Positions 19,244 through 28,281 of a stretch of 64,000 nucleotides of DNA are shown here, piece by piece. The stretch's first letter is position 1, and each line of letters opens with the position of its first letter. This DNA is from Herbaspirillum frisingense GSF30. GTDB lineage: Bacteria; Pseudomonadota; Gammaproteobacteria; Burkholderiales; Burkholderiaceae_D. The DNA lies in the NCBI RefSeq assembly GCF_000300975.2, contig NZ_AEEC02000022.1:1-64000 (forward strand), given 5' to 3'. The notes under the pieces were generated by a model, which ran no database searches, was not told the origin of the DNA, and was given only the letters and a program-made list of their open reading frames with translations. The position numbers and the translations under genes were made by a program.

Positions 19244-20310
19244 TTCGCCAGGCTTTCGAATTGAACGCGCGGGTCGGCCCACACATAGCAGAGGTCGCCC
19301 AGCAGCTTGACCACCAGGCCGATGAGCGTAAACAGATAGAGCGTGCCCATCACCACCGGATAGTCTCGCCGGATCGCCGATTCATAGGCCAGCAGACCCA
19401 TGCCGTCCAGCGAGAACAGGGTCTCGATCAGGAGGCTGCCGGCGAAGAAGGAAGCGATGAAGGCCGAGGGGAAACCGGTCACCAGCGGGATCAGCGCGTT
19501 GCGGAAGACGTGCTTGTAGAGCACCTTGCGCTCGGAGAGTCCCTTGGCCCGTGCGGTCAGGACGTACTGCTTGCGGATTTCTTCGAGGAAGGTATTGCGG
19601 GTCAGCATGGTGATGACCGCAAAGGCGCCGATCACCGAGGCCGCCACCGGCAGCGTGATATGCCAGAGATAGTCGGTGACCTTGCCCACCAGCGACAGGC
19701 TGGCCCAGTTGTCCGAGGTCAGCCCCCGCAGCGGGAACCACTGCACGAAACTGCCGCCGGCGAACACCACCAGCAGGAACACCCCCAGCACGAAGCCGGG
19801 AATGGAATAGCCGACCAGCACCAGGCCGGTAGTGGCGACATCGAAACGGCTGCCCTCGCGCACCGCCTTGGCGATACCCAGCGGCACCGAGATCAGGTAA
19901 CTCAGGAAGAAGGTCCACAGGCCGATGCTGATGGAGACCGGCAGCTTGGATTTGACCAGGGTCCAGACATCGCCATGGTGGTAGAAGCTCTTGCCCAGGT
20001 CGAAGGTGAGGAAGCCCTTGAGCATGCTCCAGAAGCGCTCTACCGGGGGCTTGTCGAAGCCGTAGAGTTTCTTGATTTCCTCGATGCGTTGTTCGTCGAT
20101 GCCCTGCCGGCCGCGATAGGCCGAGGCACCGCTGGCGGCGCCACCGCCGGAGGCCTCACCGCCGCCGCCACGGCCTTTCATCTCCAGCATGGCCTGTTCC
20201 ACCGGGCCACCCGGTACGAACTGGATCACGGCAAAGGTGATGGCGACCACGCCGAAGAGCGTGGGGATCATCAACAGCACCCGCTTCAAAATGTAGGACC
20301 AGATATTCAT
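19240..20310 (-). CDS. yejB: Peptide ABC transporter permease, YejB type
   Basis: A 356-residue inner-membrane permease of the DppB/OppB type. It begins with the conserved IWSYILKRVLLMIPTLFGVVAITF helix and FVPGGPVEQ motif. A Gly/Ala/Ser-rich stretch at about residues 48-67 (GRGGGGEASGGGAASG) is longer than I expect for the family. The EAA-like loop is QYVLTARAKGLSERKVLYKHVFRNA. The ATG at 20310 has GAGG 12 bases upstream; the ATG at 20322 would have that sequence abutting it, so the shorter start is preferred. It follows yejA and precedes yejE with a 4-bp overlap. Confidence 0.92.
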   Translation of the reverse strand: MNIWSYILKRVLLMIPTLFGVVAITFAVIQFVPGGPVEQAMLEMKGRGGGGEASGGGAASGASAYRGRQGIDEQRIEEIKKLYGFDKPPVERFWSMLKGFLTFDLGKSFYHHGDVWTLVKSKLPVSISIGLWTFFLSYLISVPLGIAKAVREGSRFDVATTGLVLVGYSIPGFVLGVFLLVVFAGGSFVQWFPLRGLTSDNWASLSLVGKVTDYLWHITLPVAASVIGAFAVITMLTRNTFLEEIRKQYVLTARAKGLSERKVLYKHVFRNALIPLVTGFPSAFIASFFAGSLLIETLFSLDGMGLLAYESAIRRDYPVVMGTLYLFTLIGLVVKLLGDLCYVWADPRVQFESLAK

Positions 20311-20368
20311 GACTGCAGGCATCCTCGTTCAAGACCGGCCTGGCCGGACATCGTTGCGTGCTTCATCT

Positions 20369-22195
20369 TCAACGCCCCTTCTCTTCCCACCAGGTGCTGA
20401 TCACATAGGGATCGGCCTGGTAATACAGCGGCGCCACCTGCGGAATGCCGAAGCGGTTCTGGTAGGCGATGCGATGAGTGGACGAATACCAGTGCGGCAC
20501 CACGATGTACTTGTGCAGCAGCACCCGGTCCAGCGCCCGCGCCGCGGCAGTCAGCCGGACCCGGGTATCGGCCGCCACCACCGCCTGCACCAGTTGGTCC
20601 ACCACCGGGTCCTTCAGACCCCAGGCATTGTTGGAGCCCTTTTCATCGGCCGCCTTGGAACCGAACATGTCGAACAGCTCATTACCCGGGCTGCTGGTGT
20701 CGGGGAAGCGGATGCTGGTCATGTCGAAGTCGAAATCTTCCATGCGCTTGGCCACCAGCGCGTAGTCGGCGCTGCGCTGGACCACATCGATGCCCAGCGT
20801 GCGCAGGTTGCGCGCAAACACGCTGATGACGCGCGACATGGAGCTCTGGTCATCCAGGATCTCGAAGGACAGCGCCACGCCCTGGGCATTGCGTACCGCG
20901 CCATCGCGGTAGACCCAGCCGGCCTGGGCCAGCAGTTCGCGGGCCTGGCGCAGATTGGCGCGCAGCGAGGCGGGTGGATTGGTCGAGGGCGGGACGGGTG
21001 CCGGGCCGAACACCGCCGGATCGATCTTCAGGCCCTTGGCCTGCAGCGACTTCAGCAAGGCCAGCTCGTCACCCTGCGGCTCGCCGGTGGCGGCCAGCTG
21101 ACTGTTGTTGAAGAAGGAGTAGATGCGGGTGTACTGGCCGTAGAACAGCTGGCGGTTCATCCATTCATAGTCCAGCGCCAGCCCGATGGCCTGGCGCACG
21201 CGCACATCCTTGAACTGGTCGCGCCGCAGATTCATCACGAAACCCTGCATGCCGGCACCATTGGAATGCTTGAATTCCTTCTTGATGATGCGGCCGTCGC
21301 GGAACTGCGGGCCGGTATAGCTGCGCGCCCAGTTCTTGGCGCTGTACTCCACCACCACGTCGAACTCGCCGGCCTTGAAGGCCTCCAGCCGCGCCAGGTC
21401 ATCCTTGTAGAAACGGTAGACGATACGCTCGAAGTTGAACATGCCGCGCCGGGCCGGCACCTCCTTGCCCCAGTAGTCGGGATTGCGGCGGTAGGTGATG
21501 CTGCGGCCGGTGTCGTAGCTCTCGATCAGGTAGGGGCCGGTGCTGATGGGCGGGGTCAGCTGGATCTGGTCGAAGGGGGTGCCCTGCGCCCATTTCCTGG
21601 AGAACACCGGCACGCTGCCTACGATCAGCGGCAGTTCATGGTTGCTGCTGGCGAAGTCGAAGCGCACCGTCGCCGCATCGACCACTACGCAATCCTTCAC
21701 ATCGGCAAAGACAGATTTGAATTGCGGCGCACCCTTGGCCAGGATGGTGTCATAGGAATACTTCACATCCTCGGCCGTGACCTTGTCGCCATTGTTGAAG
21801 CGCGCCTTGGGATTCAAGTGGAAGGTCATGGACATGCGGTCCGGCGCCAGCTTCATGTCGTCGGCCAGCAAGCCATAGACGGTCGCGACCTCGTCGGCGG
21901 AAGACACGGCCAGGGTTTCGAACATCAGCTGGTCCAGCCCGGCGGCGGCCACGCCCTTCAAGGACAAGGGATTGAACTTGTCGAAGCTGGTGCGGCGGTC
22001 GGGGTTGGCCAGATAGAGCGTGCCGCGACGTGGCGCATCTGCATTGACGTAGTCGAAATGGCTGAAGCCGGCCGGATACTTGGGCGTGTCGTACAGCGAA
22101 AAGGCATGCTCGGCGTGGGCTGGAGCGGCGTAAGCCAGCGTGGCGGCCAGCAGGGAGGAAAGGAAAATCCGGGATGTCTTCAGGGGCTTGACCAT
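20369..22195 (-). CDS. yejA: Extracellular peptide-binding protein (SBP family 5), YejA type
   Basis: A 608-residue periplasmic solute-binding protein that delivers peptides to YejBEF. A signal peptide covers about the first 28 residues, with cleavage likely after APAHA. The family 5 core follows (FDKFNPLSLKG, LADDMKLAPDRMSMTFHLNPKARFNNGDKVTAEDV, YRRNPDYWGKEVPARRGMFNF), with the YejA-like C-terminus HKYIVVPHWYSSTHRIAY. The ATG at 22195 was chosen because it begins the signal peptide; the longer reading to 22369 adds non-family sequence. No strong RBS is visible. It is first in the operon, about 58 bp ahead of yejB. Confidence 0.92.
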   Translation of the reverse strand: MVKPLKTSRIFLSSLLAATLAYAAPAHAEHAFSLYDTPKYPAGFSHFDYVNADAPRRGTLYLANPDRRTSFDKFNPLSLKGVAAAGLDQLMFETLAVSSADEVATVYGLLADDMKLAPDRMSMTFHLNPKARFNNGDKVTAEDVKYSYDTILAKGAPQFKSVFADVKDCVVVDAATVRFDFASSNHELPLIVGSVPVFSRKWAQGTPFDQIQLTPPISTGPYLIESYDTGRSITYRRNPDYWGKEVPARRGMFNFERIVYRFYKDDLARLEAFKAGEFDVVVEYSAKNWARSYTGPQFRDGRIIKKEFKHSNGAGMQGFVMNLRRDQFKDVRVRQAIGLALDYEWMNRQLFYGQYTRIYSFFNNSQLAATGEPQGDELALLKSLQAKGLKIDPAVFGPAPVPPSTNPPASLRANLRQARELLAQAGWVYRDGAVRNAQGVALSFEILDDQSSMSRVISVFARNLRTLGIDVVQRSADYALVAKRMEDFDFDMTSIRFPDTSSPGNELFDMFGSKAADEKGSNNAWGLKDPVVDQLVQAVVAADTRVRLTAAARALDRVLLHKYIVVPHWYSSTHRIAYQNRFGIPQVAPLYYQADPYVISTWWEEKGR

Positions 22196-22520
22196 GCGGT
22201 TGTCTGTCTGCGCTGTCGCGGGCGTTGATGTCTGGGGGCAGGCAAGTCCCGTGCCCACCGGCCTGGAAACGATTTTGTTCCGGGGCATTGTAAATAGAGG
22301 AACGATTACAGGGAAGCAATTAAAGCAACTAAGTTCATAGCTTGACTGCGCAATGCGAACGGGCCGCAAAGGTTGCCGCGCCTGCCGCTAGCCCCTACAA
22401 TCCGGGTCTGTTCCAGCGCGGTGGCCGCACGATGCGACCGTCGCCATCACCATCGGCCGCCCCGCGCGCCCGCCTGCCAGGCGGCCCTACGCAGGACGCG
22501 GCGGACCATACGGAGTCATC

Positions 22521-23303
22521 ATGGCATTTCTGCAAGGCAAAAAAATTCTGATCACCGGCTTGCTGTCCAACCGTTCCATCGCCTACGGCATCGCCCAGGC
22601 GTGCAAGCGCGAAGGCGCCGAACTGGCCTTCACCTACGTCGGTGAACGCTTCAAGGACCGCATCACCAAGTTCGCCGAAGAGTTCGACAGCAAGCTGGTC
22701 TTCGACTGCGACGTCGGCAGCGATGAGCAGATCAATGCCTTGTTCGCCGACCTGGGCAAGTCCTGGAGCCAGCTGGACGGCCTGGTCCACGCCATCGGCT
22801 TCGCCCCGGCCGACGCCATCGCCGGCGACTTCCTGGAAGGCTTCTCGCGCGAAGGCTTCAAGATCGCCCACGACATCTCGGCCTACAGCTTCCCGGCCAT
22901 GGCCAAGGCCGCCCTGCCGCTGCTGTCGCCCAACGCCGCCCTGCTGACCCTGACCTACCTGGGTTCGGAGCGCGTGGTCCCCAACTACAACACCATGGGC
23001 CTGGCCAAGGCCTCGCTGGAGGCGTCGGTGCGCTACCTGGCCGAATCGCTTGGTCCCAAAGGCGTGCGCGTCAACGGCGTCTCCGCCGGTCCGATCAAGA
23101 CCCTGGCCGCCAGCGGCATCAAGGGCTTCGGCAAGATCCTGGGTGCCGTGGCTGCCACTGCCCCGCTGCGCCGCAACGTGACCATCGAAGACGTCGGCAA
23201 TGCCTCGGCCTTCCTGCTCTCCGACCTGGCCTCGGGCATTACCGGTGAAATCACCTACGTGGACGGCGGCTTTTCGCGCGTAGTTGGCGGAATGGCAGAA
23301 TAA
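22521..23303 (+). CDS. fabI: Enoyl-[acyl-carrier-protein] reductase (NADH)
   Basis: A 260-residue SDR-fold enzyme catalysing the last reductive step of fatty-acid elongation. The NADH site [13 protein letters not shown] and the FabI catalytic arrangement Tyr-x6-Lys ([14 protein letters not shown]) are present, as is [13 protein letters not shown], the flipping loop involved in triclosan binding. The ending [13 protein letters not shown] is typical. GGAG at 22510-22513 is a suitable RBS. The gene stands alone between the divergent yej operon and the RNA helicase. Length and motifs are fully normal. Confidence 0.97.
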   Translation: MAFLQGKKILITGLLSNRSIAYGIAQACKREGAELAFTYVGERFKDRITKFAEEFDSKLVFDCDVGSDEQINALFADLGKSWSQLDGLVHAIGFAPADAIAGDFLEGFSREGFKIAHDISAYSFPAMAKAALPLLSPNAALLTLTYLGSERVVPNYNTMGLAKASLEASVRYLAESLGPKGVRVNGVSAGPIKTLAASGIKGFGKILGAVAATAPLRRNVTIEDVGNASAFLLSDLASGITGEITYVDGGFSRVVGGMAE

Positions 23304-23370
23304 GCAAGCCTCATCCGCAAATAAAAGACAGTTATCGAAAACCTTTGGTGCTAATTTCGATGTTTTACTG

Positions 23371-23600
23371 TATGATTCGCCTTGTGCATTGCAATAACCG
23401 ATGCACAGGCGAATCGGACGTGAACCCTGGCTTCCAGGATTTCCAGCCAGATTCGCCCAAGCAGCTTCGCAAGCCTTACCTGTCATAACGACAAGTTCCC
23501 CGTAAAAGCCCCCCGCCCCTGGCATCCCTTGATGATGCCGTCCCGGCGCAAAGCTTTTGTGCCGAAATTTCTTTGTATTTTTCATAGTCATTTCGTCGGT
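23371..23600 (+). promoter_or_regulatory. Structured 5' leader of the DEAD-box helicase gene
   Basis: The 389-bp gap after fabI contains TATGAT at 23371-23376, a good -10 element without a clear -35. An inverted repeat lies at 23374-23389 and 23401-23415 (arms GATTCGCC... and ...GGCGAATC). A 9-bp hairpin (CGGCGCAAA, loop GCT, TTTGTGCCG) lies at 23544-23564 and is followed by a U-rich stretch. The latter resembles an intrinsic terminator 129 bases before the helicase start. Attenuation or autoregulation is inferred only. Confidence 0.45.
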
Positions 23601-23692
23601 TGGCGTTGCTTTTTTTCGTTCAGACACTCGATGTCCGGCGCGCTTGCGTGCGCCCGTCTCGTGCCTGGCGTATCACATTCACGAAAGAGATT

Positions 23693-25237
23693 ATGACTTT
23701 TGAAGCACTCGGCCTGAACCCTTCGATCATCAAAGCCCTGACCGAAGCAGGCTATACCTCCCCGACCCCGGTCCAGGAAAAAGCCATCCCCGCCGCCATC
23801 AGCGGCCAGGATCTGCTGGTGTCCTCGCAGACCGGTTCGGGCAAGACCGCCGCTTTCATGCTGCCCTCGCTGCACCAGCTGGCAGACCTGCCGCAGGCGC
23901 CGCAGGCCGCCCGTACGCCCAACCAGGAACGCCAGGCCACCCGTGCCCGTGGCGAGCGTCCGCGTTACCAGCCGGCACAGCCGAAGATGCTAGTGCTGAC
24001 CCCGACCCGCGAACTGGCCCTGCAAGTGACCACCGCCACCGACAAGTACGGCTCCTACATGCGCCGTGTGCGCGTGGTGTCGATCCTGGGCGGCATGCCC
24101 TACCCGAAGCAGATGCAACTGCTGTCGCGCAATCCTGAAATCCTGGTGGCCACCCCGGGTCGTCTGATCGACCACATGGAATCGGGCAAGATCGATTTCT
24201 CGCAGCTGCAGATCCTGGTGCTGGACGAAGCTGACCGCATGCTGGACATGGGTTTCATCGACGACATCGAAAAGATCGTCGCCGCTACCCCGACCACCCG
24301 CCAGACCATGCTGTTCTCGGCCACGCTGGACGGCGTCGTCGGCAACATGGCCAAGCGCATCACCAATAACCCGCTGACCATCCAGATCGCCAGCTCGTCG
24401 ACCCGTCATGAAAACATCATGCAGCGCGTCCACTTCGTGGATGACCTGTCGCACAAGAACCGCCTGCTGGATCACCTGCTGCGCGACACCAGTATCGACC
24501 AGGCCGTGATCTTCACCGCCACCAAGCGTGACGCCGACACCATCGCCGATCGCCTGAACATCGCCGGTTTCGCTGCCGCCGCACTGCATGGTGACATGCA
24601 CCAGGGCGCCCGTAACCGCACCCTGAACAGCCTGCGCCGTGGTCAGGTGCGCATGCTGGTGGCCACCGACGTGGCCGCCCGCGGCATCGACGTGCCGGGC
24701 ATCACCCACGTGTTCAACTACGACCTGCCCAAGTTCGCCGAAGACTACGTGCACCGTATCGGTCGTACCGGTCGTGCCGGCCGCAATGGCGTGGCCATCT
24801 CGCTGGTCAATCACGCTGAAGGCATGCAGGTCAAGCGCATCGAGCGCTTCACCAAGCAGACCATCCCGGTCGATGTGGTGGAAGGTTTCGAACCGAAGAA
24901 GTCGGCTGCACCGCGCAGCCCGCGCAAGCCGGGTGGCTGGCGTCCGGGCGACGGCCGCAGCAACAGCGGCCCGCGCTACGGCGCCGGCAATCGTGAAGGC
25001 GGTGGTCATCGCGAAGGTGGTTTCGGTGGTCATCGCGAAGGCGGCAACCGTGAAGGTGGCTTCGGTGGCAATCGCGAAGCCGGCGGCTACAGCGGCAACC
25101 GCGAAGGTCGCAGCTTCGGCGGCGCCAAGCCGGCCGGTGGTCCGCGTCGCGAAGGCGGTGCTGGCGGTGGCTACAAGGGTAACAACGGTGGCGGCTTCCG
25201 CGCCGACGGCCCGCGTCGCTCCTACGGTGATCGTTGA
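23693..25237 (+). CDS. DEAD-box ATP-dependent RNA helicase, RhlE-like
   Basis: A 514-residue RNA helicase that remodels structured RNA, with likely roles in ribosome assembly or RNA decay. All motifs are present in order: Q motif (SPTPVQEKAIP), I (SQTGSGKTAAF), Ia (TPTRELALQ), GG (ILGGMP), Ib (ATPGRLIDH), II (DEADRMLDMG), III (SAT), V (VATDVAARGID) and VI (HRIGRTGRAGR). A basic insertion (about residues 65-95) lies between motifs I and Ia. From about residue 400 the protein is a low-complexity Gly/Arg/Asn/Glu tail with repeated GNREGG and GHREGG units, expected to bind RNA non-specifically. The ATG at 23693 with AAAGAGA upstream starts the family N-terminus; the in-frame extension to 23600 is rejected. 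Confidence 0.94.
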   Translation: MTFEALGLNPSIIKALTEAGYTSPTPVQEKAIPAAISGQDLLVSSQTGSGKTAAFMLPSLHQLADLPQAPQAARTPNQERQATRARGERPRYQPAQPKMLVLTPTRELALQVTTATDKYGSYMRRVRVVSILGGMPYPKQMQLLSRNPEILVATPGRLIDHMESGKIDFSQLQILVLDEADRMLDMGFIDDIEKIVAATPTTRQTMLFSATLDGVVGNMAKRITNNPLTIQIASSSTRHENIMQRVHFVDDLSHKNRLLDHLLRDTSIDQAVIFTATKRDADTIADRLNIAGFAAAALHGDMHQGARNRTLNSLRRGQVRMLVATDVAARGIDVPGITHVFNYDLPKFAEDYVHRIGRTGRAGRNGVAISLVNHAEGMQVKRIERFTKQTIPVDVVEGFEPKKSAAPRSPRKPGGWRPGDGRSNSGPRYGAGNREGGGHREGGFGGHREGGNREGGFGGNREAGGYSGNREGRSFGGAKPAGGPRREGGAGGGYKGNNGGGFRADGPRRSYGDR

Positions 25238-25271
25238 TCGCTACTGATCACTGACCGGTCTTGAGATGTTG

Positions 25272-25303
25272 AAAAGCCGCTTCCGAGGAAGCGGCTTTTT
25301 CTT
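25272..25303. terminator. Bidirectional intrinsic terminator between helicase and pqiC
   Basis: An 11-bp perfect stem (AAGCCGCTTCC with GGAAGCGGCTT, loop GA) is flanked by A's on the left and T's on the right, serving both convergent genes. Confidence 0.88.
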
Positions 25304-25328
25304 GGGTGCTTGATCGATCCGGACGATC

Positions 25329-25964
25329 TCACCCCGAACACTGCCCACCCTGCCCCGCCTGCAAAGCGCGTACGCCATCGGCAATCGCCTGCGCTGCCTG
25401 CGCGACGGCCTTCTGGGTGGCGGCGACCACGTCGGCATTGGCGCCACCGCTGACCGGCTCCACGACCGTCAGCCGACAGGCGCCGCTGCGGCGGTCGTCG
25501 GAGCGGGTGATGGTCCAGCCGAAGGCGGCCTGGACGCGTCCACCGCGGGCGGCATCGAAGTCGCGTAGCTCGACATTGATCCGATAGCTGGCCTGGTCAG
25601 CCGGGCGACCACCCCGCGAGACGTCGATGGCGCCCAGGCGCGCGGCCACGCCGGCGGCCAGGGCATCGCGCAACTCATTGTTGAAGGGCGAGGACCAGCG
25701 GTCCTGTTCCAGCACCTCCAATCGGGTGGCATCGCTGCGCACCACCAGTTGCGGACGGGCCAGGCGGTCGGGTACCGCCACCGGCATCACCTCGATGAAG
25801 GTCTGCGGCCCCTGGCTGGCGGTGCGTACCGCCGGCGTGCTGTCGGCCGGGCTGGCCAGGGTGTAGAACGTCGCGGGCGGCGAACTGCCGCAAGCGGCCA
25901 GCAGTGACGCCACCAGGGCGGCGGCCAGGGTCTTGGGAGAGAGGCTGTTCCTGTTGTGCATCAT
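25329..25964 (-). CDS. pqiC: PqiC-type outer-membrane lipoprotein (ABC-type transport auxiliary)
   Basis: A 211-residue lipoprotein completing the PqiABC envelope-spanning lipid-transport system. The signal peptide ends in the lipobox LLAAC near residue 25. The mature part starts with FYTLASP, the hallmark of the PqiC/DUF330 family, and continues with VMPVAVPDRLARPQLVVR and WSSPFNNELRDAL. It would anchor the PqiB needle to the outer membrane. The first ATG (25964) overlaps the pqiB stop as ATGA; the next codon is also ATG and could serve. It is last in the operon. Confidence 0.93.
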   Translation of the reverse strand: MMHNRNSLSPKTLAAALVASLLAACGSSPPATFYTLASPADSTPAVRTASQGPQTFIEVMPVAVPDRLARPQLVVRSDATRLEVLEQDRWSSPFNNELRDALAAGVAARLGAIDVSRGGRPADQASYRINVELRDFDAARGGRVQAAFGWTITRSDDRRSGACRLTVVEPVSGGANADVVAATQKAVAQAAQAIADGVRALQAGQGGQCSG

Positions 25965-27589
25965 GGCTCCTGTTTGCCCCGGATCAGCGATTCCGGATGC
26001 TGTTGCAGGTAATCGGTCAAGACGCGGATCGAGGCCGCGGCCTTGGACAGTTCCTGCATGGTCTGGCGAATGTCCTGCTGCAGGGGTGCGTCGTCGGACA
26101 AGGTGCGCTCGGCCGCATTGAGGGTCTTGCGGGCATCCTTCATGGCGGCCTGCATCTCGGGTGCGATGTCGTTGTTGATGCGCGCAGCGGTCTGCTCGGC
26201 GGTCGACAAGGTCTTGTTCAAGGTCTTCAGGGTGGTCTGCAGATCGCGACCGATCTCGTCGAACGGTACCTTGGAGAGCTTGCCGGCGATATCCGAGAGC
26301 TGCTGCTGCAATGCGTCCAGGCTGCCCGGAATGGTCGGCAACTCCAGCGGCACTTTCTCAGTATCGATCTGTGCCGGTTTGGCCTTGGGGAAGAAGTCGA
26401 GCGCCACGTACAACTGGCCGGTCAGGAGATTGCCGTTGCGCAGCTGGGCGCGCAGGCCGCGCTTGACCAGCAGGCGCAGCAGTTGCGCATTGGAGCGGCG
26501 CTCCTCGCCGGTCTCTTCGTGGAAGCGGCGACCCAGGCGGTCCGGATAGATCTGCACCAGCACCGGCATGCGGAATTCGCGGCGCTCGCGGTCGTACTCG
26601 ACGCCGATGCTCTTGACCTCGCCCAGCACCACGCCACGGAAATCGACGGTCGCGCCCGGCTGCAGGCCACGCAGGGACTGGTCGAAATACAACAAGGCCG
26701 TCTGCGGCACGCCATCGGGCTCCTTCATGGCAGCGCTTTCGTCTTCGACCAACGGATATTCAGAACCTTCCTTGGCCGGGGCACTGACGCGATCTTCATC
26801 GCGGTCACGGAAGGCGATGCCCCCCAGCACCACCGTCGACAGCGCCTGGGTATGCAGCTTGAAGCCGCTGGCATTGAGTTCCATGTTGAAGCCGCTGGCA
26901 TGCCAGAAGCGCGAAGCCTGGGTGACGAACTTGTCGTAGGGGGCATTGACGAAGATGCGCAGGGTCACGCCACGTCCATCCGAATCGAGATCATAGGCCA
27001 CCACCTGACCCACCTTGATACGCCGGTAGAAGATGGGGGAGCCGATATCGAGCGAGCCCAGGTCGTCCGTATGCAGCACGAACTGGCGACCCGAGGCATC
27101 CCGCGTGACGATGGGCGGCTGCTCCAGACCGACGAATTCCTTCTTGGTCTCTTCCGAGACACCGGCATCGGCACCGATATAGGCGCCCGAGAGCAAGGTG
27201 CCCAGCCCCGAGATGCCCGAGGCGGCGATGCGCGGGCGCACCACCCAGAAACGCGTGTCTTCGGCATTGAAGCCGGAGGCCTCCTGGTTGAGCTGGATAC
27301 CCACCAGCACGTGCGAGCGGTCGGCGGCCAGCTTCAGGGTCTGCACCTGGCCGATTTCCACATCCTTGTACTTGACCTTGGTCTTGCCGGCTTCCAGGCC
27401 CTCGGCCGAGCGGAAGCTGACCGTGACCACCGGGCCACGCTCGACCAGGATCTTGGCCACCAGCGTCAGCCCGACGATGGCCGCGATGATGGGAATGAAC
27501 CAGACCAGCGAGGGCAGCCAGTTGCGCTGGCGCGTGCGCCGGGGCTGCAGCAGCGCCGGTTTGTCCTGGGGGGTGTCAGGTGGGGTCAT
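25961..27589 (-). CDS. pqiB: PqiB, triple MCE-domain lipid-transport protein
   Basis: A 542-residue inner-membrane-anchored protein with a periplasmic body. One N-terminal helix (WFIPIIAAIVGLTLVAKIL) is followed by three tandem MCE/MlaD-type domains beginning near VTVSFRSAEGLEAGKTKVKYKDVEIG, LRIFVNAPYDKFVTQAS and LLYFDQSLRGLQPGATVDFRGVVLGEV. It ends in a helical tail that in E. coli PqiB forms a needle. The start at 27589 overlaps the upstream pqiA stop by ATGA. An in-frame extension to 27952 reads antisense-like sequence inside pqiA and is rejected. Confidence 0.94.
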   Translation of the reverse strand: MTPPDTPQDKPALLQPRRTRQRNWLPSLVWFIPIIAAIVGLTLVAKILVERGPVVTVSFRSAEGLEAGKTKVKYKDVEIGQVQTLKLAADRSHVLVGIQLNQEASGFNAEDTRFWVVRPRIAASGISGLGTLLSGAYIGADAGVSEETKKEFVGLEQPPIVTRDASGRQFVLHTDDLGSLDIGSPIFYRRIKVGQVVAYDLDSDGRGVTLRIFVNAPYDKFVTQASRFWHASGFNMELNASGFKLHTQALSTVVLGGIAFRDRDEDRVSAPAKEGSEYPLVEDESAAMKEPDGVPQTALLYFDQSLRGLQPGATVDFRGVVLGEVKSIGVEYDRERREFRMPVLVQIYPDRLGRRFHEETGEERRSNAQLLRLLVKRGLRAQLRNGNLLTGQLYVALDFFPKAKPAQIDTEKVPLELPTIPGSLDALQQQLSDIAGKLSKVPFDEIGRDLQTTLKTLNKTLSTAEQTAARINNDIAPEMQAAMKDARKTLNAAERTLSDDAPLQQDIRQTMQELSKAAASIRVLTDYLQQHPESLIRGKQEP

Positions 27590-28281
27590 GCGGGTTCCTG
27601 TTTCTTGTTGACAGTTGAAATCGGGGTGGCATCGTCCCAGATCAGGCGAGGATCGAAGGAGAGCGAGGCCAGCATGGTCAGCACCACCACCGCACCGAAG
27701 GCGGCAATGCCGATGCCGGCGTGGACGTTGGCAAAACCGTGGATCTTGACCAGCCCGGTCAGCACCGAGACCACGAACACGTCCAGCATGGACCAGCGTC
27801 CGATGGCTTCGACCAGGCGATACAGCTTGGCCCGTTGCAGGCGCTGCCAGCGGCTGCGGCGGCGCGCCGAGATGACCAGGATGCCCAGCGCCACCAGCTT
27901 GAACAGCGGCACCAGGAAACTGGCCACGAAGACCACCAGCGCCAGCCCCCATTCGCCCGAGGTCCAGAAATAGATGACGCCGGAGAGGATGGTGTCGCGC
28001 TGTTCATCGAGCAGCGTACTGGTGACCATCACCGGCATCATGTTGGCCGGGATGTACATGATGCAGGCCGCGATCAGCAGCGCCCAGGTGCGGGTGAGAC
28101 TGTCGATCTTGCGCACGTGCAACGGCGCGTGGCAGACGCCGCAGTGCTCGTGCTCGGTGGCGCCTTGCCAGACCGTGCCGCAGTGGTGGCAGCCGATGAC
28201 GCCCTGCGAGGCGGCGTCCGCCACCTGCAGGTCTTCATCTTCGGCCAGGGTGGCGCTGGCCGGTTCATGGGCGCGGCTCAT
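27586..28281 (-). CDS. pqiA: PqiA-type membrane protein, second half
   Basis: A 231-residue inner-membrane protein corresponding to the second PqiA repeat. Two CxxC pairs (CHHC and CGVC) form an N-terminal zinc-ribbon-like domain, followed by four hydrophobic helices (including LLIAACIMYIPANMMPVM and LDVFVVSVLTGLVKI). In E. coli PqiA both halves are in one ~417-residue chain; here they are two overlapping genes. Stop and start overlap as ATGA with both neighbours, implying equimolar production. The role is inferred as the inner-membrane partner of PqiB. Confidence 0.9.
   Translation of the reverse strand: MSRAHEPASATLAEDEDLQVADAASQGVIGCHHCGTVWQGATEHEHCGVCHAPLHVRKIDSLTRTWALLIAACIMYIPANMMPVMVTSTLLDEQRDTILSGVIYFWTSGEWGLALVVFVASFLVPLFKLVALGILVISARRRSRWQRLQRAKLYRLVEAIGRWSMLDVFVVSVLTGLVKIHGFANVHAGIGIAAFGAVVVLTMLASLSFDPRLIWDDATPISTVNKKQEPA

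Noticed and set aside
20309-22228. 639-codon plus-strand open frame opposite yejA
   Set aside because: It is complementary to a well-conserved peptide-binding protein gene. No motifs are recognisable.
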